A stretch of 64,000 bases of DNA from assembly GCF_900129635.1 (NCBI RefSeq), contig NZ_FSRB01000002.1, positions 2,074,727 through 2,138,726 on the forward strand. Direction: 5' to 3'. Positions 7,897 through 16,580 of the stretch are shown here, in pieces. The stretch is from Singulisphaera sp. GP187. Lineage in GTDB: Bacteria > Planctomycetota > Planctomycetia > Isosphaerales > Isosphaeraceae. A model generated the notes under the pieces. It was given only the letters and a program-made list of their open reading frames with translations. It was not told the origin of the DNA and did not search any database. How positions within the stretch are numbered: the first letter of the stretch is position 1; every line of letters begins with the position of its first letter. A program made the translations under genes and the position numbers.

Positions 7897-9630
7897 ATGA
7901 CAGGTCGGAAAAGAGGCAACTTCCTCCCCTGGAAACTTTTAGGGGTGGTACTGTTCATGAGTCCGTCGGCCGTCCCCGGTGCGGAACCTCTCGACTCGCC
8001 CGCCGCGATCGTGGCTCCGACCGGGCCGGCGAGCGAAGACTCGGGCCCGAGAGGGGCCACGGCGAGCATTCCCGCAACCAGGACCGCCTCGGCTGCCGAA
8101 ACGCAGCTTCCCCTGTTGCTTCCGCCCGCGCCGACGATCTTGGACCCTGCGATTCGTCCGATCGACCTGAACACGGCGCTCCAGCTCGCGGGGGTGCAGA
8201 ATCCCGACCTGCTGATCGCCCGCCAACGTGTGGTCGAGGCCGCTGCGCTGCGGCAGCTTGCGGCGGCTCAGTTCCTGCCGTCGATTAATCTCGGGATGAA
8301 TTACGACACGCACACCGGCCCGGTGCAGCAGTCGAACGGGAATATCCTCTCGGTGAACCGGTCCTCCATTTACGTGGGCGCAGGTGCGAACGCCATCGGG
8401 GCCGGCACGGTCAACATCCCGGGAGTGGTCTTGAGCGGCAATGTCGCGACCGTGGTCTACGGCTACTTGGCGTCGAAGCAGGTGGTACGGCAACGCGAGT
8501 TCGCGAGCCTGGCGGTCCGCAATCAGGCGTTCCTCCAGACCACGCTCGCCTACTGTGGGTTGATGCGCGGTGAGGGAACACGGGCCGTCGCCATGCAGGT
8601 CCGTGACGATGCGCGCCGGGTCGCGCACCTGACGGCCGCCTATGCCGCTGCGGGCCAGGGGCGCAAGGCCGATGCCGATCGCGCGGCGACTGAGCTGGCG
8701 AAACGCGAGTCGGATTTTCTGGCCGCTGAGGGCGACGTGCTCACCTCGTCTGCTCGGCTCTGCGAGGTGCTCAACGTCGACCCGTCGATCCGGCTCCACC
8801 CGACCGACGCCTGGGTAACACCTCAACCGATCGTCCCCGACCCGATTCCCGTCTCGCAGTTGATTGCCCTGGCGTTGCTCCAGCGCCCCGAGTTGGGTGA
8901 GCGGCGCGCGGCGATCCGCGAGACGCTCTTGATGCTCGAAGGGTCGAAGGTTCTCCCCTTCTCACCGACGATCCTCGTCGGCTTCAGCGCGGGGGGCATG
9001 GGAGGCGGCAGTAACCTCGTCCGGCCCGTTTTCGGTGGTTTCGGCGGGCGAACCGACCTCGATGCCTATGCCTTCTGGACGATCCAGAACCTCGGCGTGG
9101 GAAACATGGCGATGATCAATCTGGCGCGAAGCCGGGTGGGCATCACGCGGTATCAGGAGGTCGCGGTTCTCGATCGGATTCGCGCGGAAGTGGCGGAAGC
9201 GTACGCCCGGACTCACGCCCGGTACGCCCAGATCGGCACCACGGAACAAGCGGTCCGTAGCGGAACCGAAGGCTTCCGTGCCGACCTCGTCCGACTCGAG
9301 AGCACGGTGGGCCTGCCGATCGAGTTGCTCGATAGCATGAGGCTTTTGGCTCGCGCCCGCTACGAGTACCTGGCCGCGATCGTCGACTACAACGAGGCCC
9401 AGTTCGCGCTCTATGTGGCGTTAGGACAACCTCCGGCGAATGCGCTGGCTCGTCCGGTCCCCACCGCCGGCGTTGTTCCCACGGGCGATCCGATTCCGAC
9501 TCCCGCGAACCCGGAGGGCCAGCCCCGTCCGGAACCGTTGCCGAACCGACCCGCAAATGGAGTCACACTGGCCCCGACTGCCGCCAATAGCCGTCCGCCC
9601 GGTCTGCCGCCGACTCAGGCGGGTCGTTGA
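7897..9630 (+). CDS. TolC-like outer-membrane efflux protein, copy 1
   Basis: A 577-residue exported protein with signal MTGRKRGNFLPWKLLGVVLF and cleavage expected near AVPGAEP. Two outer-membrane-efflux repeats follow, starting at LNTALQLAGVQNPDLLIARQ and, in the second half, PELGERRAAIRE. The long helices are rich in Ala, Arg and Glu. It would form a trimeric channel in the outer membrane. The C-terminus is Pro-rich. The start at 7897 has GGAGG six bases upstream; longer in-frame starts lack this. It is 32 bases before a paralogue, and no inner-membrane pump or adaptor is adjacent. Confidence 0.87.
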   Translation: MTGRKRGNFLPWKLLGVVLFMSPSAVPGAEPLDSPAAIVAPTGPASEDSGPRGATASIPATRTASAAETQLPLLLPPAPTILDPAIRPIDLNTALQLAGVQNPDLLIARQRVVEAAALRQLAAAQFLPSINLGMNYDTHTGPVQQSNGNILSVNRSSIYVGAGANAIGAGTVNIPGVVLSGNVATVVYGYLASKQVVRQREFASLAVRNQAFLQTTLAYCGLMRGEGTRAVAMQVRDDARRVAHLTAAYAAAGQGRKADADRAATELAKRESDFLAAEGDVLTSSARLCEVLNVDPSIRLHPTDAWVTPQPIVPDPIPVSQLIALALLQRPELGERRAAIRETLLMLEGSKVLPFSPTILVGFSAGGMGGGSNLVRPVFGGFGGRTDLDAYAFWTIQNLGVGNMAMINLARSRVGITRYQEVAVLDRIRAEVAEAYARTHARYAQIGTTEQAVRSGTEGFRADLVRLESTVGLPIELLDSMRLLARARYEYLAAIVDYNEAQFALYVALGQPPANALARPVPTAGVVPTGDPIPTPANPEGQPRPEPLPNRPANGVTLAPTAANSRPPGLPPTQAGR

Positions 9631-9662
9631 TCGTGGCGAAACACGGAACGGAGGGCACCAGA

Positions 9663-11399
9663 ATGTTGACCGACTCACGATCGCGAACCATCTCCTTGCG
9701 GAAACGGTGGAGGCGAACCGCCAGCCTGACGACGCTGCTTTCGATCTTTGTTGCCAAATCGGGGGGATCGGCGGAGTCTGGGCTGGGAGCGATTCCTCTG
9801 CGAATGACCAAGACGACAAGCGCTCGGCCCGGGGGCGGGGCGAAGGACGCCTCCAAGCTCAACGCACCCCCCTTGTTCCTGCTGCCGACCTGGGGAGAGG
9901 CAACGGCCGAGGCCCAATCCCGACGGTCCACCCCCCGCGGTTCCACGCTCGATCCGAGACTCAGGACGACGACCTCGGCGGATCCCAATATCCCCGGGTT
10001 CGTCACCGCACCGGTCGTCCCACCACCGATTCAAACCTTCCCCGTCGACCTGACCACCGCGTTGCGGCTCGCCGAGGTGGAGAATCCCGAAATTGCCGAG
10101 GCTCGGCAGCGGATTTTCGAAGCCACCGCGCTTCGGCAGGCGGCCTACGCCCTGATGCTTCCGACGCTGAACGCGGGCCTCTCCTATCACGGACATGACG
10201 GGGACCTCCAGCGGTCTGCGGGGCATACGCTGGCGGTGTCGCAGCAGTTGGTTTACGTGGGCGGCGGAGCCGTCGCAACCGGATCCAATACCGTGGCAAT
10301 CCCGGCGGTGATGATCGCCAGTCCCTTGACTGACGCCATTTTTGAGCCCCTGGCGGCGCGTCAGAATGTCACCCGTACCCAGTTTGCCGCCAGGGCGACC
10401 GCCAACTCCGTGCTCCTCGACGTCTCCACGCTCTATTTTGACCTGGTGGGGGCTGAGGCTGCACTCCAGTTGCGGCGTGAGACCGAGGCGGAGTCTAACG
10501 AAGCGGCTCGCCTTACGTCGGCTTACGCCAATTCGGGCCAGGGCTTCGTCTCGGATGCCGACCGTGCCGCCACGCTCTCCAAGTTGATCCACCGCGCGGT
10601 CGAGCAGAGCGAGGAGGAGGTTGCCGTTGCCTCCGCGCGACTCTCGAGGCGACTGCATCTCGATCCGGCCGTTCGGGTTCACCCGATTGTACCGGGCGTG
10701 GAGCCGATCAAGCTCATTGATGCGACCAGTCCGGTGGAGGAACTCGTTCGAGTGGCGCTCCAAGGTCGGCCGGAGATGGGCGCTCGGGCGGCGGCGATCG
10801 GTGTTGCGGAGACTCGACTGACTCAGGAAATCGCTCGTCCATTGCTACCGACGGTCTGGCTTGGATTCAGCGGCGGTGCGTTGGGGGGCGGAAGCAACCT
10901 GGTCCCGCCGTTGGTCGGTAACTTCGCGGGGCGGACCGACTTCGATGTCCGACTCTTCTGGACGTTCCAGAATCTCGGTTTAGGCAACCTGGCGCTCCAG
11001 AAACAGCGTCGGGCGACCATCGGCCAAGCGGTGGGCGAGCAATCACGGACGATCAATACGATCCGACGCGAGGTCGCCTCCTCGAAAGCGTTGGTCCTGA
11101 CCACCCAGCAGCGGGTCGAGGCCACCAGGCATCAACTCGAGACCTCCGAGGCGGGGTTCCTCGCCGACCTCGACCGACTCCGAAACACGGTGGGCCGGCC
11201 GATCGAGTTGACGAATAGCCTGGAGTTGCTGGCGCAGGCGCGCATCGACCACCTTCGCGCGATCATTGAGAACAACCGGGCGCAGTTGCGTCTGTTCGTG
11301 TCCTTGGGATCGCCACCGCCCCTCGACCGACCCGGCACCGATCCGCTTCCGCCTGCACCGGTCGCCGCGCCCCCCCTGCCCTTGGTCCCCGTCCGCTGA
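9663..11399 (+). CDS. TolC-like outer-membrane efflux protein, copy 2
   Basis: A 578-residue paralogue of the preceding gene shares order and motifs: LTTALRLAEVENPEIAEARQ at the first repeat, the glycine-rich FSGGALGGGSNL loop, and DVRLFWTFQNLGLGN matching DAYAFWTIQNLGVGN. The N-terminus has a basic stretch and a hydrophobic segment (TASLTTLLSIFVAKSGGSAES), so it is probably exported. GGAGGG seven bases before the ATG at 9663 decides the start over a TTG that overlaps the previous stop. The pair is an old tandem duplication, probably one operon. Confidence 0.87.
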   Translation: MLTDSRSRTISLRKRWRRTASLTTLLSIFVAKSGGSAESGLGAIPLRMTKTTSARPGGGAKDASKLNAPPLFLLPTWGEATAEAQSRRSTPRGSTLDPRLRTTTSADPNIPGFVTAPVVPPPIQTFPVDLTTALRLAEVENPEIAEARQRIFEATALRQAAYALMLPTLNAGLSYHGHDGDLQRSAGHTLAVSQQLVYVGGGAVATGSNTVAIPAVMIASPLTDAIFEPLAARQNVTRTQFAARATANSVLLDVSTLYFDLVGAEAALQLRRETEAESNEAARLTSAYANSGQGFVSDADRAATLSKLIHRAVEQSEEEVAVASARLSRRLHLDPAVRVHPIVPGVEPIKLIDATSPVEELVRVALQGRPEMGARAAAIGVAETRLTQEIARPLLPTVWLGFSGGALGGGSNLVPPLVGNFAGRTDFDVRLFWTFQNLGLGNLALQKQRRATIGQAVGEQSRTINTIRREVASSKALVLTTQQRVEATRHQLETSEAGFLADLDRLRNTVGRPIELTNSLELLAQARIDHLRAIIENNRAQLRLFVSLGSPPPLDRPGTDPLPPAPVAAPPLPLVPVR

Positions 11400-11432
11400 G
11401 TGGACGAGGCCAAGGCCATTGTCGGGCTCGGG

Positions 11433-12368
11433 CTATTTGAGCCTCGAGCCGGGAGCGGCAAAGTCGAGCCAGTAGATGGGATAGACCCGGGTCACTTGCT
11501 GGCCATAAGGGTCGATGACCAGGAAGTTGTGATTCGTCAGCCCCTCTTTGTTGTGCACCTTGAGCGCGAAATTGCCTTGGGCATCGGTGGTGAGGATATC
11601 ACCACGGAACGAAAAGTCGCCGACACCGCTATCGGTGAAGATGAACGAGCCCGGGGTCGTACGTCCCAGGATCGTGACGTCCTGGTGGTGCGTCTTGCCG
11701 CCGGACGTCTTGGGCGTCGGCCCTTTCGCCGCGTCTTCAGGCGCCAGGGTCAGGAAGACGCTGAGGGGAACCTTCGGCGTGAGCGGCTTGAGGTTGCGCA
11801 AAAGGAACTTGGCATCTCCTTGCCCGATCTGCCCGTTATGGTTGGCGTCGGCCGAAGCGAGATAGTTGGCGTTGCGAAATTTCGAGAGATAAGTGCTCTT
11901 GAACGCCTTCTGATCGGCGAGCGTGACTTGTCCGTCGCCGTTGACGTCTCCGGGGAGAGTCGCACTGAGCTGGAATCCGCCCGTCGTCCCCGCCCGCCCC
12001 GTGACGCCGGAACTGAGTGTCCCCGCCTGACCGGTGCGAATGTACGCGTGCGTTGGCGTGTGCCGGCCGAGCCCGGCCTGGATCCCTTGATGCACCACCA
12101 GTGGCTCGCCGCCAGGTCCGTGGGCGTGCCTGACAGCCGGAATCAACGAACTCCCGTCCTCCGGCCGAACCGACTCACCGATGAGGATCGAATGACGGCG
12201 GTTGATGTTTCGGGCCGAGACCGGGACCGAAACCTTGGTCGTCTCGTGCGGTGTTTGAACTTCGCCCTGGACGACGGCGAGCGTGTTGGAGGGAACGTCT
12301 GCGCTCAACGCAACGCGTGGTTCACAGGTCTCCACCAGTGGCCGAAATTGAGCCTTGGTCGAAGACAA
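11433..12368 (-). CDS. Surface protein with dockerin-like repeats and LEPR-like motif
   Basis: This 311-residue protein opens with a short segment ending CEPRVALSA, a variant of the planctomycete LEPRxLLS sorting motif. A central dockerin type I-like module has two calcium loops, GDVNGDGQVTLADQKAF and ADANHNGQIGQGDAKFL. The C-terminal 110 residues look beta-rich (ILGRTTPGSFIFTDSGVGDF) and may be a bacterial Ig-like fold. The TTG at 12368 is chosen because AAGGAGGAG lies five bases before it; an ATG at 12407 would place that Shine-Dalgarno inside the gene. Probably exported and cell-surface associated. No cohesin partner is visible. Confidence 0.75.
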   Translation of the reverse strand: MSSTKAQFRPLVETCEPRVALSADVPSNTLAVVQGEVQTPHETTKVSVPVSARNINRRHSILIGESVRPEDGSSLIPAVRHAHGPGGEPLVVHQGIQAGLGRHTPTHAYIRTGQAGTLSSGVTGRAGTTGGFQLSATLPGDVNGDGQVTLADQKAFKSTYLSKFRNANYLASADANHNGQIGQGDAKFLLRNLKPLTPKVPLSVFLTLAPEDAAKGPTPKTSGGKTHHQDVTILGRTTPGSFIFTDSGVGDFSFRGDILTTDAQGNFALKVHNKEGLTNHNFLVIDPYGQQVTRVYPIYWLDFAAPGSRLK

Positions 12369-12617
12369 GATCTCTCCTCCTTGAAGATGAAGGTTGAGGC
12401 ATTCCAATCCCGTGGAACCGCCATCGGAGAGCTTGCGCTATGAATCGCCCCGGGTCCAACTCCGGGAGTCGGCCTTTTGTGGAGACGTATCAATTCTTCG
12501 CATTACGGACTGTGGTGGTCTCGCGCATGGCCGGTCATCCCCAGGTTTTTGTCGCGGTTTGCAACGAGCCCACCGGCCGGACGGGGGCAAACCGACATCC
12601 GGATCGAGCGCGGTTGG

Positions 12618-13610
12618 TTATTGCGTATGCAGACGTAACGAGTAATACGCGGCGCCGACCAGCGGCGCCTTGGGGTTGAGGGAGACGCGGACGTCCAGGT
12701 GCTGGAGGAACTCCGCGAATCTTCCCTTGGCGGAAAAGGCTTTCAAAAACTCGCCCCGCCGAAGGGCCGTCAAAATCTTGGGCGCGATCCCGCCACCAAC
12801 GAAGACCCCTCCCACCGCCACGCTCCGCAGCGCGAGGTTCCCGGCCTCGGACCCGTAGATCGAACAAAAGAGGGCCACGGTTGCGGCCGAGAGCGGGTCA
12901 GTTCCCGCAATTCCGGCTTCGGAGATCCAGCGATTGGGGTCGCCGAGTTGGAATTTCTCGGTCAGTTCGGGAGCTTCGGCAAAACGCCCCGTGTCACGCA
13001 GAAAGGTGTAGATATTGGAAAATCCTGGGCCTGAGAGCACGCGTTCCCAGCTGACATGCCCGTGAAATTTCTCAGCGAGGTACTGGAGCAATTCGACCTC
13101 GATCGGGGACGCCGGCCCGAAATCGGCATGCCCCCCTTCCGATGCGATCGGATGAAACAGTTGGCCGTCCCAGTAGAGCATCGCCTCACCGAGCCCGGTG
13201 CCCGCCGCGATCAAGGCAAGATTCCCCTCCCGCGGGCCGGTTGCACCCGACTGCAGGACGCTCTGTTCGTCAGCACTGAGGTGGAGCATCCCGTAGGCTG
13301 CGGCCTCCAGGTCGTTGAGGAGCTTCACGTGGGGGATGCCCAGCTGTTCTTCCAACGCCCGCTCCTCGAGCTGCCAAGGTAGGTTTGTCGTGTGCGAACC
13401 GCCCGACACGACCATCCCGGCCACCCCAAAGCAAGCCGAGAGGACGGGCCCGGTCGTCCGCTCAGGCTGGAATTCCGTCAGGATTTGTTCGAAGGTTGCG
13501 TACGATTGACTTCGATAGGACTGTTCCCGCACTTGACGGAGTCCGCCATCCGCGGGATCAAAGAGGGCGAGGACGGTTTTCGTGCCGCCGATGTCACCAG
13601 CCAGGATCAT
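12618..13610 (-). CDS. glk: Glucokinase
   Basis: A 330-residue ROK-independent bacterial glucokinase that phosphorylates glucose with ATP to glucose 6-phosphate. Landmarks are the N-terminal phosphate loop AGDIGGTKTVLALFD, LLNDLEAAAYG containing the catalytic Asp, the LIAAGTGLGEA adenosine region and the substrate motif SEGGHADFGP. The length matches the family. The dockerin-like gene follows in the same direction after 249 bases, without evident linkage. It could provide glucose 6-phosphate from sugars freed by the glucosidase upstream, but that link is only inferred. Confidence 0.95.
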   Translation of the reverse strand: MILAGDIGGTKTVLALFDPADGGLRQVREQSYRSQSYATFEQILTEFQPERTTGPVLSACFGVAGMVVSGGSHTTNLPWQLEERALEEQLGIPHVKLLNDLEAAAYGMLHLSADEQSVLQSGATGPREGNLALIAAGTGLGEAMLYWDGQLFHPIASEGGHADFGPASPIEVELLQYLAEKFHGHVSWERVLSGPGFSNIYTFLRDTGRFAEAPELTEKFQLGDPNRWISEAGIAGTDPLSAATVALFCSIYGSEAGNLALRSVAVGGVFVGGGIAPKILTALRRGEFLKAFSAKGRFAEFLQHLDVRVSLNPKAPLVGAAYYSLRLHTQ

Positions 13611-13861
13611 CGAATCGACTCCTCCAGTTCGTTCCCCACGTTGCTACGGATTTTGAACTTAGCATGGCGTGAGCGACCCTGTCTGTTCGACTTTGCCGAT
13701 CCGGTTGCATTGGCCGCGAGGAAGTTGCCGATGTTTTCGATGCGGGACGATCCCAATTCGTAAGCCAACCCGAGTTCTCCACGCGGTAGGAACGCTCTCG
13801 CGTGGTGTGCATTTGTTTATGATGTTTCGGTTCGCCGCTCCCGGCTTGATGCAGGTGACCA

Positions 13862-15400
13862 ATGCGCAGATCCGGAACGGAGTCGAAGTCGCGAAGTCGT
13901 CGGGAAGCCTGTTCCCGCGGATTGTTTCCCTTTCTCGTTGCGATCCTCGCGGGGATGGGGCTAAGCGGCTGGTTGACGGTCGGTTCTTTGGTTCGCGCAG
14001 ACTTGGTCTATTTCGCCAACGGGGCGGAAGCCCAGGTGCCGGTGACGACTGAGGGGGCGAGCGTTCGCGTCGACCTTCCCGGTCGATCCTTTGAATTCCT
14101 CAAGGAGGATTTTCGAGCGATCGTACCGGGCCATTGGCCGGAACGTGAGTGGAAGGCAAGAGAAGCCGTTGCACTCACCGGCGGAGCCGAAGCACGATCC
14201 GCGGCCGCGTGGTGGGCGCTCGAGAACGGCCTCACTCCGCAGGCCGAATCGATGCTTAAAGCCGCTCATGAGGCGGATCCGACCCACCAACCGACCGCGC
14301 GAATGGTCGCGGTCCTGGCTTCGCTGGCGAAACCGTGCCCGGACCCCGACCTCGAGCCACTCCTCCGTGCTCTCGGCGGTGCAAGTGAGGTGGTCCGCGG
14401 TCCGCATGTCGTCCTGATCCATCAGCACACGGCCGAAGAGGCCGCCGAACGGGTCGATCTTCTCGAGCGGGTCGTCACCACCTACTACCTGCTGTTCGCG
14501 GCCCAGGACATCGACCTTGCGGTACCGGCTCATCGGTTGGCCTCGGCCTACTTCTTGGAGCACAAGGATTACCTCGAGTATCTTCGCACGGAGCACTTGG
14601 AGGCGTTCCGTTCGACCCGAGGATATTATCACCCGACCTTGAATGCCGTTCTCGCGTATGACGCGCGGAGCTCGGGGGCTTTGAAACAATCGTGGGAGCC
14701 GCTTGCGGCCAGGCAGCGAGAACTCGCAATTTGGAAGACGACCCTTGAGCGCCTTCCCAACGACCGTCGCTTGGTGATTCAGCTTCGCGGCGAATTCTCT
14801 CGGACGATGAGCCGGGGGCAGGCTCGGAAATACCTTGAGGGACTTGAGCGTGACCTCCGTCGCCGCCAACTCCTTCTCGAACTCGATCGTCGTTCCATCG
14901 ACCTCGGGACCGCGGCGCACGAAATGGTGCACCAGCTTGTCGCCTCAAGCCGGCTCGCGCCCCACCACGACGATTTCCCTCTCTGGCTCCACGAGGGCTT
15001 CGCCGCCCAGTTCGAGGTGATCCGCGGCGGCCGCTGGGCAGGCGTCGGTCGTGCCCACGACTTGCGCTTACCCGATTGGCGAGCGATCCCCCGGCGCACC
15101 TCCCTGCCGCTCCTTATCGAAGACCAAGGCTTCGGACGCGGCTACCAGCGCGACTCCTACGCCCAAGCCTGGGCCCTGGTCTTTTTCCTTCGCAAAGAAC
15201 GACCCCAGCAGTTCCTCACCTTCCTGGACCTACTCCGTGCCCCGGACACCACCGAAGCCCCTCGTTCCAAACAGCGCTCCGCAGCCGCATTTCGCCAGGC
15301 CTTCGGGGCCAATCTCGAAGACCTCCAAACCGACTGGCAGCGCTACGTCGACAGCCTGAAAACACCACTCGAGGAGAGTCGTAAGCCAGGAGTTCGATGA
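13862..15400 (+). CDS. DUF1570 family putative metallopeptidase
   Basis: This is a 512-residue protein with an N-terminal membrane or signal segment (LFPFLVAILAGMGLSGWLTV). The gluzincin motif AHEMVHQL is followed 22 residues later by WLHEGFAAQFE, giving the HExxH zinc ligands and the third Glu. That pairing is typical of DUF1570 proteins of planctomycetes. A TPR-like region (residues 95-150) precedes the catalytic domain. It probably acts in the periplasm or at the membrane; the substrate is unknown. AGGTGA four bases before the ATG supports the start. tRNA-Pro follows. Confidence 0.85.
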   Translation: MRRSGTESKSRSRREACSRGLFPFLVAILAGMGLSGWLTVGSLVRADLVYFANGAEAQVPVTTEGASVRVDLPGRSFEFLKEDFRAIVPGHWPEREWKAREAVALTGGAEARSAAAWWALENGLTPQAESMLKAAHEADPTHQPTARMVAVLASLAKPCPDPDLEPLLRALGGASEVVRGPHVVLIHQHTAEEAAERVDLLERVVTTYYLLFAAQDIDLAVPAHRLASAYFLEHKDYLEYLRTEHLEAFRSTRGYYHPTLNAVLAYDARSSGALKQSWEPLAARQRELAIWKTTLERLPNDRRLVIQLRGEFSRTMSRGQARKYLEGLERDLRRRQLLLELDRRSIDLGTAAHEMVHQLVASSRLAPHHDDFPLWLHEGFAAQFEVIRGGRWAGVGRAHDLRLPDWRAIPRRTSLPLLIEDQGFGRGYQRDSYAQAWALVFFLRKERPQQFLTFLDLLRAPDTTEAPRSKQRSAAAFRQAFGANLEDLQTDWQRYVDSLKTPLEESRKPGVR

Positions 15401-15427
15401 TTCTTCGCCTGGATTTCCAGAGCCCGA

Positions 15428-15455
15428 TTGACAGATCGAGTTCGTCTGCTATGAT
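15428..15455 (+). promoter_or_regulatory. Promoter of tRNA-Pro
   Basis: TTGACA (15428-15433), a 16-base spacer and TATGAT (15450-15455) lie 52 bases before the tRNA 5' end. The spacer length equals that of the three tRNA-Gly promoters, suggesting a local rule for stable-RNA promoters in this genome. Confidence 0.75.
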
Positions 15456-15507
15456 TCTCTTCTACACGACGCGACTGCAAAACGACTGAGATAAAAAGAG
15501 AATTAGA

Positions 15508-15587
<80 letters not shown>

Positions 15588-15654
15588 CCGATAGATTACT
15601 GAATCTTCGGTTGAACATTGTTGCTTTCTTCGATAGCATCACTCTGATTCGTCT

Positions 15655-15687
15655 AAGAACCCGGTTTTCTACCGGGTTCTTTTTTTA
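15655..15687 (+). terminator. Rho-independent terminator after tRNA-Pro
   Basis: An 11-bp perfect stem, AAGAACCCGGT with ACCGGGTTCTT around a 5-base loop, runs directly into a run of T. It lies 73 bases after the tRNA and is the cleanest intrinsic terminator in the window. Confidence 0.93.
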
Positions 15688-15689
15688 TT

Positions 15690-16007
15690 TCGAAGAACCG
15701 CAGTGCATTCCCGCCGGTTGCGTTCGGACGCCGGCGCTGGCCAAGTGGTTGATGCCCTCACTGGCGTAGACCGTGTCTGCCAAAGTAGGGCATGCTCCTG
15801 AATCGCGATGTGAAGTGCAACCGCCTGGCCAAGCCATCTCGTGATGGCCGGCCTACGTATTGCCACATCCACGAGCGGTTCGTGGCCTCATGGCGTCTCC
15901 TTCTCATGGATCGCGTCTGGATGGCGTCACAGGCGGCAAGCCACTGTTGCTGCCTGACGTGACGTGTCAAATCTAAACAACGACCCGCCATCGAGCTAAG
16001 ATTCCCC
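15690..16007. other. Intergenic region, no gene seen
   Basis: Short antisense frames here have no recognisable motif, no Shine-Dalgarno and atypical composition. I see nothing functional before the palindromic element. Confidence 0.4.
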
Positions 16008-16126
16008 CTCGTTCCCACGGTCCTCCGTGGGAATGCCGTCCCCGACGCTCCGCGTCGTCTGGCCCTCGCAAGCCGAGGACGGAGAGCGTTCCAGACTGCA
16101 TTCCCACGGGGGACCGTGGGAACGAG
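16008..16126. repeat. Long inverted repeat, MITE-like
   Basis: The ends are inverted copies: CTCGTTCCCACGG..CGTGGGAATGC on the left and GCATTCCCACG..CCGTGGGAACGAG on the right. Each arm can also fold on itself (TTCCCACGG/CCGTGGGAA). The 60-base centre has no coding capacity. The layout suggests a small non-autonomous mobile element. Confidence 0.7.
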
Positions 16127-16580
16127 GAGCGAGAGCCTTCCTAACCCTGTATCGGGTCGTTGAATCTAAACGAGCCTGACTCGCTTGCCGGCCGGTAGAG
16201 CGAGCCGATCCTCGTTCGGCGAAACTCGCGGGACGTCAACCGAGTTCCGATTGGCTCGATCCGCCATGTGATTGTCTTCGTCAACCTTCCAGTGGTTTAC
16301 ACGACCACCTACGGCTGGTTTGTCATATTGAGAAATTAGCAATAGTGGTGTCTATGTAGATGGTATGGCATCGCTGCAGTGATTAATTCACGGTGTTTTT
16401 TTGTCGACTATCCCGGACCGGCCTGGTACGACTGCACATCCGCCTTCATGACATCGTCGACCAGGAAGGGATCAGGTCGTGTTCGTGCCGCTTTGCAAAC
16501 GGTGCGTGGGCCTGATCGAGACAATCTCGCGGCCGATCGAGTCGTAGGTTGCGAGGGATGCGGTCATCGTAAGCTGGACC
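16127..16580. other. Region upstream of cas operon
   Basis: The stretch 16310-16400 is clearly more AT-rich than its surroundings and is the likely promoter region of the cas operon, but no pair of boxes with good spacing stands out. A 70-codon frame at 16379-16591 has no motif and is not called. Confidence 0.4.
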
